From Hyposmocoma kahamanoa (taxonomy: Eukaryota; Arthropoda; Insecta; Lepidoptera; Cosmopterigidae): a stretch of DNA of 64,000 nt. The DNA lies in contig NW_020653900.1 in NCBI RefSeq assembly GCF_003589595.1, positions 5,364,111 through 5,428,110 on the forward strand, written 5' to 3'. The translations under genes were made by a program, and so were the position numbers. A model generated the notes under the pieces. That model did no database searches. It was not told where the DNA came from and saw only the letters and a list, made by a program, of their open reading frames with translations. Within the stretch, counting starts at the first letter, position 1; every line of letters begins with the position of its first letter. Positions 11,975 through 22,539 of the stretch are shown piece by piece.

Positions 11975-12410
11975 GCATTGTACATTAGTAATTGTGCTAT
12001 ATCATACCACAATGTTGTGAAAACGTCAAACGTCGAGTCGACCACAAATTACAGTGCCCGATGCACCGCACACCCTATCATTTAGGCATGTTGCGAATAG
12101 TCAATACATATGTTATTTTACTATTATATGCTTGAAAGCGGTGACCGCGGCAGAGTTAGCGCATCGAAAATTGAACATAAAATGCGTGCAAGAAAGATAT
12201 AGTTTGCAATAAACGATATATCATTCCTATCTTTAATAAATACTGTGTGTAACATTTACGTCGTAACTTATCAGCTGGATCTCAGTTTTCAAATGCGAAT
12301 ATTATCAATAAATGATATTACTAAGACTGCTCCCCTTCCGTAGGAATTTGACATTGCATCTGGTATTACTTATTTGTAGATCTTATTTGTAGATTTTTTT
12401 ATAAAAACTT
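11975..12410. other. No supported feature
   Basis: AT-rich spacer. Nothing recognised. Confidence 0.4.
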
Positions 12411-12767
12411 ACCTTAAAAGTTCGTGGAATTACATCTATTTGCCAAGTTTTATTGAAACCTACCCCGGGAAGTGCGTGAGTCCGGATTCATCCCCTAGTT
12501 TGTCACCCTTGGACGTGGGATGTTATCTTCAATTTTAAATGGGCTCAATACCGAGGTACTCCCTTTCCAATAAAAAAAGTAACATTAAAATTCGTTCTTA
12601 AATATTGTAATGATCTAAAAATATTAATATTGTAAAAATTGAAAATAAAAACAAAATTGAAAATTAAAAAATTGAAATATTGTAAAAAAAAAATTGAGTA
12701 ATCGCGTAACATACAAAAAAACACATTCGAATTGAGAACCTCCTCTTTTTTTAAGTCTGTTAAAAAT
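12411..12767 (-). mobile_element. P-family element
   Basis: Left AAAACTTACCTTAAAAGTTC and right AACCTCCTCTTTTTTTAAGT are P termini in minus orientation. The middle (12590-12700) holds degenerate AAAATTGAAA repeats. Non-coding. Confidence 0.7.
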
Positions 12768-12879
12768 ACTCTTTTATATATTTATATTAAAAAATACGGT
12801 TCTCTTTTACAAATTTTGTAATTTGTAATATATAACCCCATATCGTTAGGGAAGGTCGACCCAGGTGAAAATCATGTCG

Positions 12880-13081
12880 AAAAATCTTTATTTCATAAGT
12901 AAGCAAATTACACTTGAAATCGTCAAATTGATTAAACTGTACTGGTAATTTGTAAGGATGATTTCCCTGAGAAGAATGAGCAAAGAACTCGAGATGTTGT
13001 TTTTTATAAATAAAAATTTGTATACTATTTATCATTGCAGTATTTATTTCAAACATCGAGACTACCTGCATGAGCTGGGGG
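12880..13081 (-). mobile_element. Jockey-type LINE 3' UTR fragment
   Basis: ATCTTTATTTCATAAGTAAG, TTACACTTGAAATCGTCAAA and TGAGAAGAATGAGCAAAGAA match the 3' UTR of the LINE at 58.0 kb, including the AATAAA signal read on the minus strand. Flanked directly by N. Confidence 0.8.
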
Positions 13082-13424
13082 CCTACCCCAACCTCTTAAA
13101 ACAATATTACTTTAATCTTACATTGACTTTTCGTACCATAACGTGCTTAAAGTAAGATGATGATGATGAAAATTATGATGTTTTATTGGCAACCTTGTGA
13201 CTATTCATTCACTCAATTCGTACTATGACGGGACTTTAACATTAAAGATTTATTGCTCGTGTCAAATTTAGCAATCTTAAAATAGTTACACGGATGCAAT
13301 GGAAACAATATTGTTTTCAGTTTTATTGTCTTATTATTGATTTGTAATAATGAAAAGTTAAGTTGAACTTATTTATTTACAAATATCTCTTCAATGTTTT
13401 GCAGTCAGTTTTGTAATCGCTATT
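13082..13424 (+). repeat. N repeat, shortened copy
   Basis: CTCTTAAAACAATATTACTT, ATGATGTTTTATTGGCAACC and TGTGACTATTCATTCACTCA match copies at 44.3, 49.7 and 52.1 kb. LINE fragments of one family, on the same strand, lie on each side. Confidence 0.75.
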
Positions 13425-13523
13425 GCTGTTTCTGGATAAATATTCTATTAATAACAGTGACATTACCCCAAAGCAAAATGCCATTTCCCATTCTGTAAAA
13501 ACTCTCAAAACATTAACCTACGG
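13425..13523 (-). mobile_element. Jockey-type LINE ORF fragment
   Basis: TTACCCCAAAGCAAAATGCC matches the LINE ORF near 58.67 kb, where the frame encodes the LLWGN segment. It is collinear with the 3' UTR fragment at 12880, with N between them. Confidence 0.7.
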
Positions 13524-14371
13524 TAATCTCATTTCCACTGTGAATGTCCTCAATAAACATAGCAATTGACTCTCCTAATGAGGGTACCGTTCATTCGTAT
13601 GCATTACCACAAGTCTTGTTACAAATGTGATACCTAACACAAATGATAAATAGAAAATTGCCAAAGGTAACTACATTACGAATCCTGCATGTCTAAATAT
13701 TCATTACCTCATGGACCATTCGAAGAGCTTACTTTAATATAGCTTTTATGTTAAAGAAATTAGGTAGTCTAAACAATTATTTATATATATTTTTTTCTAA
13801 TTTAAACCTACAGTTATTTAATTTTATTATCCCATTTCAAAGAAGAAGGTAGTTAAACAATGAAAAGTTTGATAATGTTTGCTTAAATAACAATATAGGA
13901 ATACACGATTTTTTAAATTTAAATAGATTTTTGAATCGTAATGGATCATATGCCTCTGAATTCATTCACCACGGATTGGATCATATGCTCTTGAATCGAT
14001 CTCACAAAAATCGTTTCAATTTTTTTTATATTTACACACCTTTATTATATGATTTAATAGCCATAATAATATGTAAATTTATATGTTTTGCTTTTCACAT
14101 CTAATTAAACTTTTAAACAATAATATCATATAATTTAATATCCAAAGCATGGTCCTCCTCTTTATCTTTCGCTACTGTTCCGAAATCTTTAATAAGACTT
14201 TTATATAAATTATGAAAACGATCTAAACGACTCGATTTGCCTTAATTTTGAATCGCATTGAAATGGATGAATTAAAAAAATCCCTAGATTATATTCAATT
14301 GAATCGATCTTCATGAAAATCGATAAAAATCAATCGATAGAAATCAATACGTCCCTATAACAGCATCAGCA
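13524..14371. other. Spacer with ATCGAT-rich direct repeats
   Basis: TGGATCATATGC recurs at about 13942 and 13976. ATCGAT/AATCGA words cluster at 13990-14340. No coding signature; possibly an old palindromic element, not resolved. Confidence 0.4.
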
Positions 14372-14565
14372 TTTTTTTTTGTAACCTCTGCTGACGGGAC
14401 GAACAAGTCGTGCGCCTGATGGTAAGCAACACGCCTGTCCACAACAGTTAGAGTGCCACTCAGAGCTTGAAATTGCAAAGATCTGAGGGGCACTACCACT
14501 GCGCCCGTCACCCTGAACATAAGTTGGCAAGTCCGATGTACCTGTAATTTCACCAGCACCCTTAA
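14372..14565 (-). repeat. M repeat, 5' truncated
   Basis: A T-run (A-tail side), ACGGGACGAACAAGTCGTGC and the core, ending CACCAGCACCCTTAA. The first 130 bp or so of M are missing. Confidence 0.85.
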
Positions 14566-15560
14566 ATATGCATATGGCATATATAGTTGAGACAGCTATA
14601 ACTATGCGACCTGTAAATAAATAAATATTGATTTGTTTATTAAAAAAATACAAACGATTTAGATTCGAAAAAACTGTTCCATTATTACTAAAATAAACCC
14701 AAAATAAAAGATGCATCAAAGCTACGGCACAAAGAATGAAGAAAACTTAAAAATGCTCTAGGAAAGGAAGTCGGAATACGGTCTCGTTATTGCAGTCAAC
14801 AGACTATGTTATACAGGGTTCTTTGTAAAATACTAGCAACCTTGCTAGCAAATGTGCTAAAATACAATTACAAATCTGCGGCGTGAGTAAAGGTAGATGA
14901 TTAGCGACTGCATCGCGTTTGCATCATGTTTGCATCGGTGCTAAAAGTCTCCGTGTGTAACCGCTCTTAGAAGACATAAACAACGTAACATATTATTATA
15001 CGTAATTTGTTTCATGTATATTTATCATTCTTATAAATTTCATGTGATAAAAACACTTTTGACGCATGATCTCTTATGGCTTTATTATCGACGATTCTCA
15101 GTATCTATTCTGTTTTGTTTCTTTGCCTTTCATTGTTATTTATTCATTATCGATTAATGTTTATCACTTGAACTTCAGGTGAATATACTCTACCTGTTCT
15201 AATGTCTGGTATATGCATACAACAATCATTAATTTAAACATGCTAAGTTGTGGCTTAAAAATTGTCTGCTCTATTATACGTATTTAATAGCAAGGCGCTT
15301 TATTCGTTGAAGTTTACGGGCAACCGTACAAAACATAATCATACAGCCAGCCAGTCTCTGAGATCTCACAACCAGGTTTTAGATGCATTCATTTTAGTTT
15401 TTTTATATATAAACTCTTAGTTTATGTATTCTTTTCGAAAATTCTCATTTAATTAAAAGTTTTATATAAGTTTTAGAAATAGAATATTTAACTAAAAATA
15501 TTCTATTTTAATGTATATAGTCATCGGTACCAAGCTAAAGAGTGTTTCAGTCTCATATTT
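14566..15560. other. No supported gene
   Basis: About 1 kb of AT-rich DNA. I see no family match and no coding signature. Confidence 0.4.
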
Positions 15561-15652
15561 TTCTACATAAGTTTTGATTATAGTGACCCTCCCTACCGAC
15601 CCTTATGCGAAGGGCACTCTGACCTGTGCGAGCGAACACGCCATCAGGGCCA
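15561..15652 (+). repeat. Low-copy repeat U, copy 1
   Basis: TTCTACATAAGTTTTG, GAAGGGCACTCTGAC and CAGGGCCAT match 62.60-62.72 kb. The M copy begins directly at its right edge. Function unknown. Confidence 0.55.
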
Positions 15653-15653
15653 T

Positions 15654-15900
15654 GTTTTTTTATAATACCAAGCGAAGTGACGAACAAGTCGTTCGTCTGG
15701 TGGTAAGTGACATGCATATTTATAACTGTTGCAGTGCCACTTAGAGCTTTTAATCGCAAAGATGTTAGGGGTACTACCACTGTGCCCGTCACCGATACGT
15801 TGACAAGTCCCAAGTGCCTGTAATTTCACCATCACACTTACCTTTCAAACTGCAACGCCGTAATGCTCACATTACTGAAATAGGTACTCTATTGCTGCTA
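15654..15900 (-). repeat. M repeat with internal deletion
   Basis: T-run, TATAATACCAAGCGAAGTGA, core and GCTCACATTACTGAAATAGG. The segment between the last word and CTCTATTGCTGCTA is deleted. Confidence 0.82.
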
Positions 15901-16074
15901 AAATATAAATTTGTGACGCCTGTGTTTTTGTTCAACAAAATCTAGGCAACTTTTATTTAGTCAAAACTAGATATCCTAGAAACAAATTAGAGAGATTTTT
16001 GTAGCAAGAGTAAGTGCTGCAGTTTAGTGCTTTGAATTTGTGTTTGGAATTTAAGTGATTATCATCACGGCGCG
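15901..16074. other. Short spacer
   Basis: Nothing recognised. Confidence 0.35.
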
Positions 16075-16314
16075 GCCTTTATGCAGTTTGCATTACGCAG
16101 TATTATGGAATACTGTAATTTTGACTAAACATACAGCAACGAGCAGAACAAGCAAAACTTTCACATGATTAAGGTGCCCATATTCTTACGTCAAAAAATC
16201 TTACGTCAAAAGAAGTTGGGTGCTTATTCAGGTAAAAGTTTTGCTCTCTGCTCGTCACTGTACGTTAAGTTCAAAATCTCAAAATTCTGCAATACTGCGT
16301 TATTATATAAAGGC
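16075..16314. mobile_element. Fold-back element X
   Basis: An imperfect palindrome with arms of about 100 bp. The left arm has GCCTTTATGCAG, ACGCAGTATT, ACGAGCAGA and GCAAAACTTT in that order, and the right arm has their complements in reverse order up to AAAGGC at 16314. The centre (16186-16215) repeats CTTACGTCAAAA. No ORF. It looks like a MITE or fold-back transposon; the superfamily is not determined. Confidence 0.7.
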
Positions 16315-16870
16315 AGTGAGCGAAATGGCCCAACGTGAGCAAGGATCTTCTCTCAAAACCTACAGTTGGGATCTAACGCAGAACAATGTGACCAGTGTGC
16401 GTGTTCTACAACTTGCGTGAATGGGCTACAGTTTTTCCTTTGATTGAACACGCGCTCACTCGTGGTATTTGTGGAAGTTTACTTGCGGTGAACCTCAAAT
16501 GTGTCGCCAGTAAATACCGAATAACTTTATTGCTCTCCGCTGTAAGTGGAATGTTATATACAATTTAAGTACACTGTGGGACCAATAGGGCTTAATAATA
16601 ATTCAGAGGTATTTATTATTTATTCACACAAAATCTGTACATTTTTTTGGTCTTTTTTAAATCCAACTAAATAATATATAACATATTTTATTTATTTATT
16701 GTATAGGAAAGCGAACATGATGCATATGCAACAAGAAAATGTACAATACGTTACAGAGTTTAAAGTTAGATTAGATAGATATACATAGATACACCATACT
16801 TATTGGCTAATACATCAAGCTATACATACTCAAGGATATATTGTATTTTATATATTTGATATTTATATTT
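16315..16870. other. No supported feature
   Basis: Open frames here are short and compositionally unremarkable. A T-rich stretch at 16640-16710 could be a LINE tail but is not diagnostic. Confidence 0.35.
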
Positions 16871-16946
16871 AAACCAACTTCAAAAAAGGAGGTAATTCTC
16901 AATTTGACTGTATTTTTTGTGTCTATGTTACCGAACTGATTATGAT
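16871..16946 (+). mobile_element. P-family element, left part (split copy)
   Basis: ACCAACTTCAAAAAAGGAGG and GTCTATGTTACCGAACTGAT are the P left end. It continues at 17452 after an insertion flanked by TATGAT. Confidence 0.7.
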
Positions 16947-17451
16947 AAATAAATAAATATATAAAATAAAATAAAATGTTTTATTCGTTCATTTTAAAGG
17001 GCATAGTACAGGGGCCGATGTTTCCCTTTAGGCTTGTTAGGGCCTGTGTTAAGAAACATAGGTCTTCCCTAATATTAATAGTAATCTTGCTCTTATATTA
17101 TTTTAAGATGATGAAACAGACTACCTTAATATCTACTATAACTGGTGTTACAACTAATATAAATTTCACTAATTACAGTAATTTTTAATTTTAGACTAAA
17201 AATAGGTTAACCTAATTGTTAGTGTGTGTGAGTGCAAGTATGTGTATATGTATCTGTAGGTGTGTAATTGTGTGGAATGTGTGAATGTGTACATGTGTGT
17301 CATCCATCCGATAGACGTACAATATCCAAAATTATACATTGTCTTACCATGTTAAATAGTATCATTTTAATAGCTTGTCTCATATATAAGAAGTTACTAA
17401 AATAACAGTTGTATTATAAGTTTATATAAACATATAATGTAAATTAAATTG
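16947..17451 (-). mobile_element. 505-bp insertion, retroelement-like
   Basis: Flanked by TATGAT direct repeats (16941-16946 and 17452-17457) within a P element. The left edge is A/T-tandem (AAATAAATAAATATATAAAA), which on the minus strand reads as a T/A-rich 3' tail preceded by AATAAA. This fits a 5'-truncated LINE or similar on the minus strand. No diagnostic protein is left. Confidence 0.55.
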
Positions 17452-17580
17452 TATGATGATTATTTTTTTGTTGGAAAGAGAGTACCTGAGTCCCATTTAA
17501 ATTTTAAGGAAGTATTTCACCTCTAAGGGTGTCAAACTAGGGCATGAATCCGGTTTCACGCACTTTTCGTTAACCGATTA
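17452..17580 (+). mobile_element. P-family element, right part (split copy)
   Basis: GTTGGAAAGAGAGTACCTGA, GTCCCATTTAAATTTTAAGG and the GGCATGAATCCGG region follow P order and complete the copy begun at 16871. The far terminus is eroded. Confidence 0.65.
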
Positions 17581-18462
17581 TCATTAATAGCAGATAATAA
17601 TAATCGTAATCCTGTAAAAAATGCATTGAATTATTGAATTTATTTTATTTGAATTTGCGAGGTATTTACTATCCAGAAATGCTATCTGTTGTCCTAAACG
17701 ACGTGTCAAAATTTCGGCTTGTTAACGCATACACCTTTGATAATAACGCCCCCCCATCCTTTCATACATTACAATAAGGGTGGCCCCATTCATCAGCTCC
17801 GCAAGCCTGAATAGGGGCTTTCCACAATAAATACGCTTTTCACCCTCCTGTAATTACTATCGAGTGTGAAAGAGATTTTGTTTGAAATACAGTATAAAAA
17901 TGATACCCGGTTAAATATGGTACATAAGGAACAATGATCGTAAACACTGAGACTTTTATTGTAACACGTAGTAATTTTTTGCTAAAAAGCTCACAAGTGA
18001 CTTTTTATTTGAGATTTTTAAAATAAGATTTGTATATATCGCACTGTTAATACAATAGTGTATTAACTAAAAACGTGTATTTTTTCAGAATAGATGAAAA
18101 ACGAATACTCACTTCCCGTGAAAGATCATTAAAATTTATGTATAAAGTTTATAACTGACATCTAAACAATTTCCTACTCACCCAATTTTTTAATAATAAA
18201 AGGGAAAAAATACTTTATGTTTTGGCCAGAACAAGCTCACATAAAGCTAGTCTCATTTTGCGTTAAGTAGATATCTTTTAATTGTGTGTAAAGTATCAAA
18301 TGTTGGTTTGGTTTCAGCAATGATTTCATCCTGAAATTCACATATTTTGAGTTACAGCACTATTGTAATATTAGTGCGATATGTAATAATTAAATTTTTC
18401 TTTTCTTCCATGTTACATGTGTTTGGTATACTTACATATTATACTTACTTAATAATAATAGT
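17581..18462. other. No supported gene
   Basis: Includes a C-run near 17750 and a GC-richer patch at 17690-17850. No family or coding signature recognised. Confidence 0.4.
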
Positions 18463-18735
18463 TAACCCGTATGTAGTCCCATTGCTGGACGTAGACCTCC
18501 TCTCAGATTAAGGGGCTATACTGCCCAAACGGGCCCAACGTTGATCAGACACTTCACAGACATCATGCTTTGTAGATGTGTGCAGGTTTTCTCACAATGT
18601 TTTCCTTCACCGAAAAGCCTATGGTAAATTTTGCGCATAAATTCCGAAAAACTCAGAAATGCATGCCCGGATTCGAGCTCGTGGGCTCTATGCTTGAGAG
18701 ACGGTAGATCAAACCATTAGACTACCATGGCTGTA
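18463..18735 (-). mobile_element. SINE-C copy, best preserved
   Basis: Plus strand: CCCATTGCTGGACGTAGACC, GTGTGCAGGTTTTCTCACAA, TTTTCCTTCACCGAAAAGCC. The minus-strand head (18665-18735) has a box-A-like TGGTAGTCTAATGG and a box B GAGCTCGAATCC, as in tRNA-derived SINEs. Confidence 0.75.
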
Positions 18736-19074
18736 TATTACAATTACTAAAGTGTTAAGGTGTAACTTGTAAAGTCAATTAGTGTACATTTCTTAGTTTA
18801 CATTCCGGCATGGACTCGGATCGTGGGCATACGAAAAGTGACCTTTGGACCTTCAGGCGCCGTGGAACGTGTGCCTTCTGTTGGATACAAGCAACGGCAA
18901 CTAGAAGCGAATAATCTATATTCATACAATTGCGGTTGCTGCAAGCGGCCACGCACTGTGTCGATCTCGTATTAATGGTCTGAAAATAGAATATTCACTT
19001 CTTTTAGGTTACCGTTTGCTTGTATCTAACACATCGTCGGAAATTCGCGAGAAGCAGGCTTGTTACCGACACCT
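18736..19074. other. No supported feature
   Basis: A GC-richer patch at 18800-18960 without coding signature. Confidence 0.35.
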
Positions 19075-19261
19075 GGGGGCCTACTACCGGTTCTTCGACT
19101 GACATCCGTTGGAAACAATTACTGCCAAATAAGTCATACTCGACTAAATTAAAACACGCATGATGCGAATTAAACTTTATACTTGACATTATTTTTTGAT
19201 TTGATCGAGTATTACTTATTTGACAATAATTGTTTCGGATGGAGATTGGGAGTAGATCCCC
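19075..19261. mobile_element. Palindromic element R, copy 1
   Basis: Left end GGGGGCCTACTACC; right end, complemented, GGGGATCTACTCCC. Subterminal arms share CATCCG, AAACAATTA and CAAATAAGT in mirrored order. About 187 bp, non-coding. A second full-length copy lies at 36.03 kb. Superfamily unknown. Confidence 0.7.
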
Positions 19262-19940
19262 GTCTCTGCGAAACGCTCGTCTTTTTCAGTCTTATTACAT
19301 GGACATAAATCTCAATTGTCATTAAGGATAATATTAAAATTATTTATATAACTCAACACATCAAACAATTTATACATAGAGCTTAGTACATACAATACTA
19401 GTGGGAAATAAAAAGGTTCGCAGGTTAGCAAATTGGTGAAGTGTTTCTTAACGCCGCTGACATTCTGCTAGACTTGTTAAAAAAAATCCTGGCATTTAAT
19501 AATGCAAATATTCTTACTTGTGTAAAACAGAACGAAAACTCCCTATCCAGCTTTTACTTCCAAAAAATACCTAGTTATTTTTATTTCTAGAAACTTTCAA
19601 ATATAAAATTTGTAGATCTGTATACTTTTCAATTATACGCGAGTCATGGCGCGTGTTTCTAATTCTTAAAGTATAAAATACTTCTAAAATTATTTTTTGC
19701 TGTGCCCAATCCTGGGAGGCTTTTTGAGGTTAAATGGGTATAAATGAACTTCTTAAGGCTTGAAGTACCTCTAATTAGAGCGAAACGCGAAATGGAGAGT
19801 TTTGATAAATGTTTACCCCAAATCAAGAGAAATTTACAAGATCTTTTTGTTACAACGAAGAAAATATTCGCTCTACGCTCAAATGGCGCTACGACTGTAG
19901 AATAGACGGAATTCGAAATCAGTTAAATGAAACGTAAAAT
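19262..19940. other. No supported gene
   Basis: AT-rich spacer. Nothing recognised. Confidence 0.4.
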
Positions 19941-20252
19941 ATTTTTTTTTATTACTATTTTTTGTAATATAAGTAAGCTACACGCTTGTCCACCAGTTGC
20001 AGTGCCACTCAGAGCTTTAAATCGCAACGATCTGAGGGGCAATGGCACTGCGTCCGTCACCCTGGGACATAAGTTGACAAGTCCCATGTGCCTGTAATTT
20101 CACAAGCTCCCTTACCCTTCAAAACCGGAATACAGTAATGCTGATATTACTGCTTGGCGGCAGAAATAGATAAGTTTCTTGCGAAAGAGTTCGTCCAGGT
20201 AAGTGCTGACTTACCTGGACGAACTCTGTCACAAGGAGCTCTACTGCTACTA
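19941..20252 (-). repeat. M repeat with internal fold-back
   Basis: Full-length M order, ending GGAGCTCTACTGCTACTAAA. About 30 bp of its own 5' end are inserted in inverted orientation, giving perfect 18-bp arms at 20187-20204 and 20209-20226 with a 4-base loop. Confidence 0.85.
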
Positions 20253-20302
20253 AAATAAATAATAAGAAATTTTAAAAAATAAATGCACATTTGACCTCCA
20301 TC

Positions 20303-20620
20303 TCACCTGTTGGAAAGTGACGGTAAGGTCGACGATATAGCATGCACACCTAAATAATGCCTATTTACTCTCGCTTTGAAAAAGTCCAAGTCATAGCATT
20401 CAGGAAATAAGTCCGCAGGCAGGGAGTTCCACTCTCTAGTCGCTCGCCATATAAATGTGGAAGCGAAACGCTTCGTGGGAATCCTGGTAATATCCACAAC
20501 TTTGAGGTGGAACCCTAGCCCATGTCTAGTCCCCCGATGATGGAAAGGGGAAGGCGGAATTAAATTATGCATTTCCATCGCAAATGGAATACAAATTTCA
20601 CAAACGAATGAATTCATGGT
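20303..20620 (-). pseudogene. LINE reverse-transcriptase C-terminal fragment
   Basis: The minus-strand frame ends with TKRFASTFIWRATREWNSLP and a following CYDLDFFKARV segment. This is the conserved C-terminal tail of Jockey/CR1-type non-LTR reverse transcriptases, where an aromatic-rich ..WN.LP motif precedes a final helix. About 100 residues are open, with no catalytic motifs, so only the 3' end of the element is present. It is a 5'-truncated relic. The exact clade is not resolved, and it is different from the LINE at 58 kb. Confidence 0.7.
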
Positions 20621-20698
20621 TTAGGGTTTTATTAAAAATACAGCATTTAAATGAGTTTATAAACCACATTTAAAAGAAACTTGTAAAAAGTACGTAAT

Positions 20699-20766
20699 AT
20701 TCTAAGATGTTGAAATACGTAAGCAAAAATCAACATTTTTACTTATGTATTTCAACATCTTAGAAT
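20699..20766. other. 31-bp inverted repeat, tight hairpin
   Basis: Arms 20699-20729 and 20736-20766 pair at 29 of 31 positions around a 6-base spacer. Each arm contains TCTAAGATGTTGAAATAC or its complement. No match elsewhere in the window that I can see. Confidence 0.8.
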
Positions 20767-20951
20767 GCAGAAAGATTTGTTTATATACAGTAAACGTATT
20801 AAATTAAAACTATTACTAAAAAAACTTGAGTGGCTAAAGCAGAGTTTGTTTAGTTTACAAAACAAAGTATTTATTGTCATGGAACTAAAAAGTGAAAATC
20901 GTATTATAGTTCACAATAACCCTATTAACAGAGAAATTCGTAATGTCTGCT

Positions 20952-21070
20952 GACTCGTTCCATAGCTCAGTTGGGAGAGCGATAGCCCCGGTATGGCGAG
21001 ATCGCTGGTTCAAAGGAATTGTTCTTTGTGTTTGTTCGATCGTTGTATCAATAATAATAACACTTTGTTA
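20952..21070 (+). mobile_element. SINE-A copy, diverged
   Basis: CGTTCCATAGCTCAGTTGGG (box A region), GCTGGTTCAAAGGAATT (box B) and GTTCGATCGTTGTATCAATA follow SINE-A order. It reads tRNA-like but lacks a proper acceptor stem and anticodon arm. Confidence 0.65.
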
Positions 21071-21221
21071 TAGAAAATCATTTTGTGTCCACGAAAATAA
21101 AAACTTTGTTATAGGAACTAAACCCACTACACTCACTCATAACATCATCTGACATAGTACTGGATTTTATTGATGCATTATAAGTTGTAGTTTAAGTATG
21201 AGGTGCACTTCACCTGAGCTG

Positions 21222-21425
21222 GCTCAACAACGACCTTGATGACCTCAGCGGGCCAATGGTTTTCACTCTGGGCGCTGGATGAGAAGTCCCGGATTCGATT
21301 CCAACTGATAACAATTCAGAAATCAACTTTTCTCAATTGGTTCCAGTCTGGGTCTTCTGGGTAAATAATAGTAAAAGGAATCCCCTAGTTTGAGACCAGG
21401 AAATCGTTGTAGTAATCTGGCACAT
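21222..21425 (+). mobile_element. SINE-D copy, decayed
   Basis: CCCGGATTCGATTCCAACTG corresponds to box B of SINE-D. Then AATCAACTTTTCTCAATTGG and GTCTGGGTCTTCTGGGTAAA match the body at 11.4 kb. Confidence 0.6.
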
Positions 21426-22535
21426 TATATTTACATTATTTATTTAATGCAATAAAAATACTTGTTATAATGAAATAACCCTTACGGCACATTGTCAACT
21501 ATAAATTAAAAACTATCCATAATTTGTGAGATACAGAGGTAACTTTTTATTAAACGCGAACTGCTTTATTGAAAAAGGGAAAGGAGGGAATATCGGCACT
21601 AACGCCTTGGGATTACGGGTGTAAGTAGCACGTTTTGGCCCACGACCGGTCGTCCGGATGGGCAATCTATTGTCCTCTAGCGCGACAACTTCACCGGCCG
21701 GTATCGATAGAAAATAGTTAATCACAGACTTGCAACACAGTTAATGTCAGTTTACGCCAGACATTTCAACATAGATTTTGTAAGACTTTAAATCTTATAA
21801 ATACATAAATCGTAAATATTACGTCAGGATCACAACAGTGAACTTTCGTGCTTCTGAAAACTTGCATAATCCTCTTAAAATCTATGAAAAATGGTACCGA
21901 AATACGCGTTTGGTTTCAAAATAGTAAAATCCAAAGCGCTTGCATTTCAAAATCGGTCTAATTCGGGACAGTCAATCAACTTCGAGTACTTAGTTTGACC
22001 GAGTCGACAATATTGTTTTCTCTTCATTTCGAGGTTTAGTCGAGTGAAGATTTTTAAGCCGAGTTTCGCTAAAAAGCAAACAAAATAATGGAGGGAAATG
22101 AGGTGTGTATTGTAAAAACTGCATCTAAAATGTCTAAGAAACGGCCGCAACAAAACTTGAGATGGAAAGTCTCAAAAACAAAAATTGCTCGCTAAGTAAT
22201 GTTTACAACTTGCAACTTTATACTAGTCAAAACATACTTTGAACGGGGTCTACCATATTCAAAAACCAGTTTTTGTCCGGTACTGAAAAAAAGTAAAACG
22301 TGGATTTGGGTAATTTTGAAACCCAGCCATTCTTGTATAAAAGAAATAACTACTAAGAAAGTAGTAGGATGATTGTCATCGTGTCATATTGAGTTCGTCG
22401 TGTCATATAGAAAAAATGTGGTTAAAACTTACTTTTGCTATTAGAAAGTTCAATGATACTGACATCTAATTGTATTCAAACACCGTCCACCGTAGTATCT
22501 TGATGTAACTTTTAGAAATGCGTGCGTGTTAATCG
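21426..22535. other. No supported gene
   Basis: A GC-richer patch at 21590-21715 holds a 70-codon minus frame with no recognised domain. Treated as chance unless transcript data say otherwise. Confidence 0.35.
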
Positions 22536-22539
22536 TTAA

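Noticed and set aside
14366..14719. 117-codon minus frame
   Set aside because: The C-terminal part is an M repeat translation and the N-terminal part is spacer.
20765..20953. 62-codon plus frame
   Set aside because: Starts at the edge of the 31-bp hairpin, lysine/isoleucine-rich AT composition, no domain.
21513..21725. 70-codon minus frame with proline/arginine-rich part
   Set aside because: GC-richer, but no domain, splice context or homologue that I can recognise; kept only as a note.
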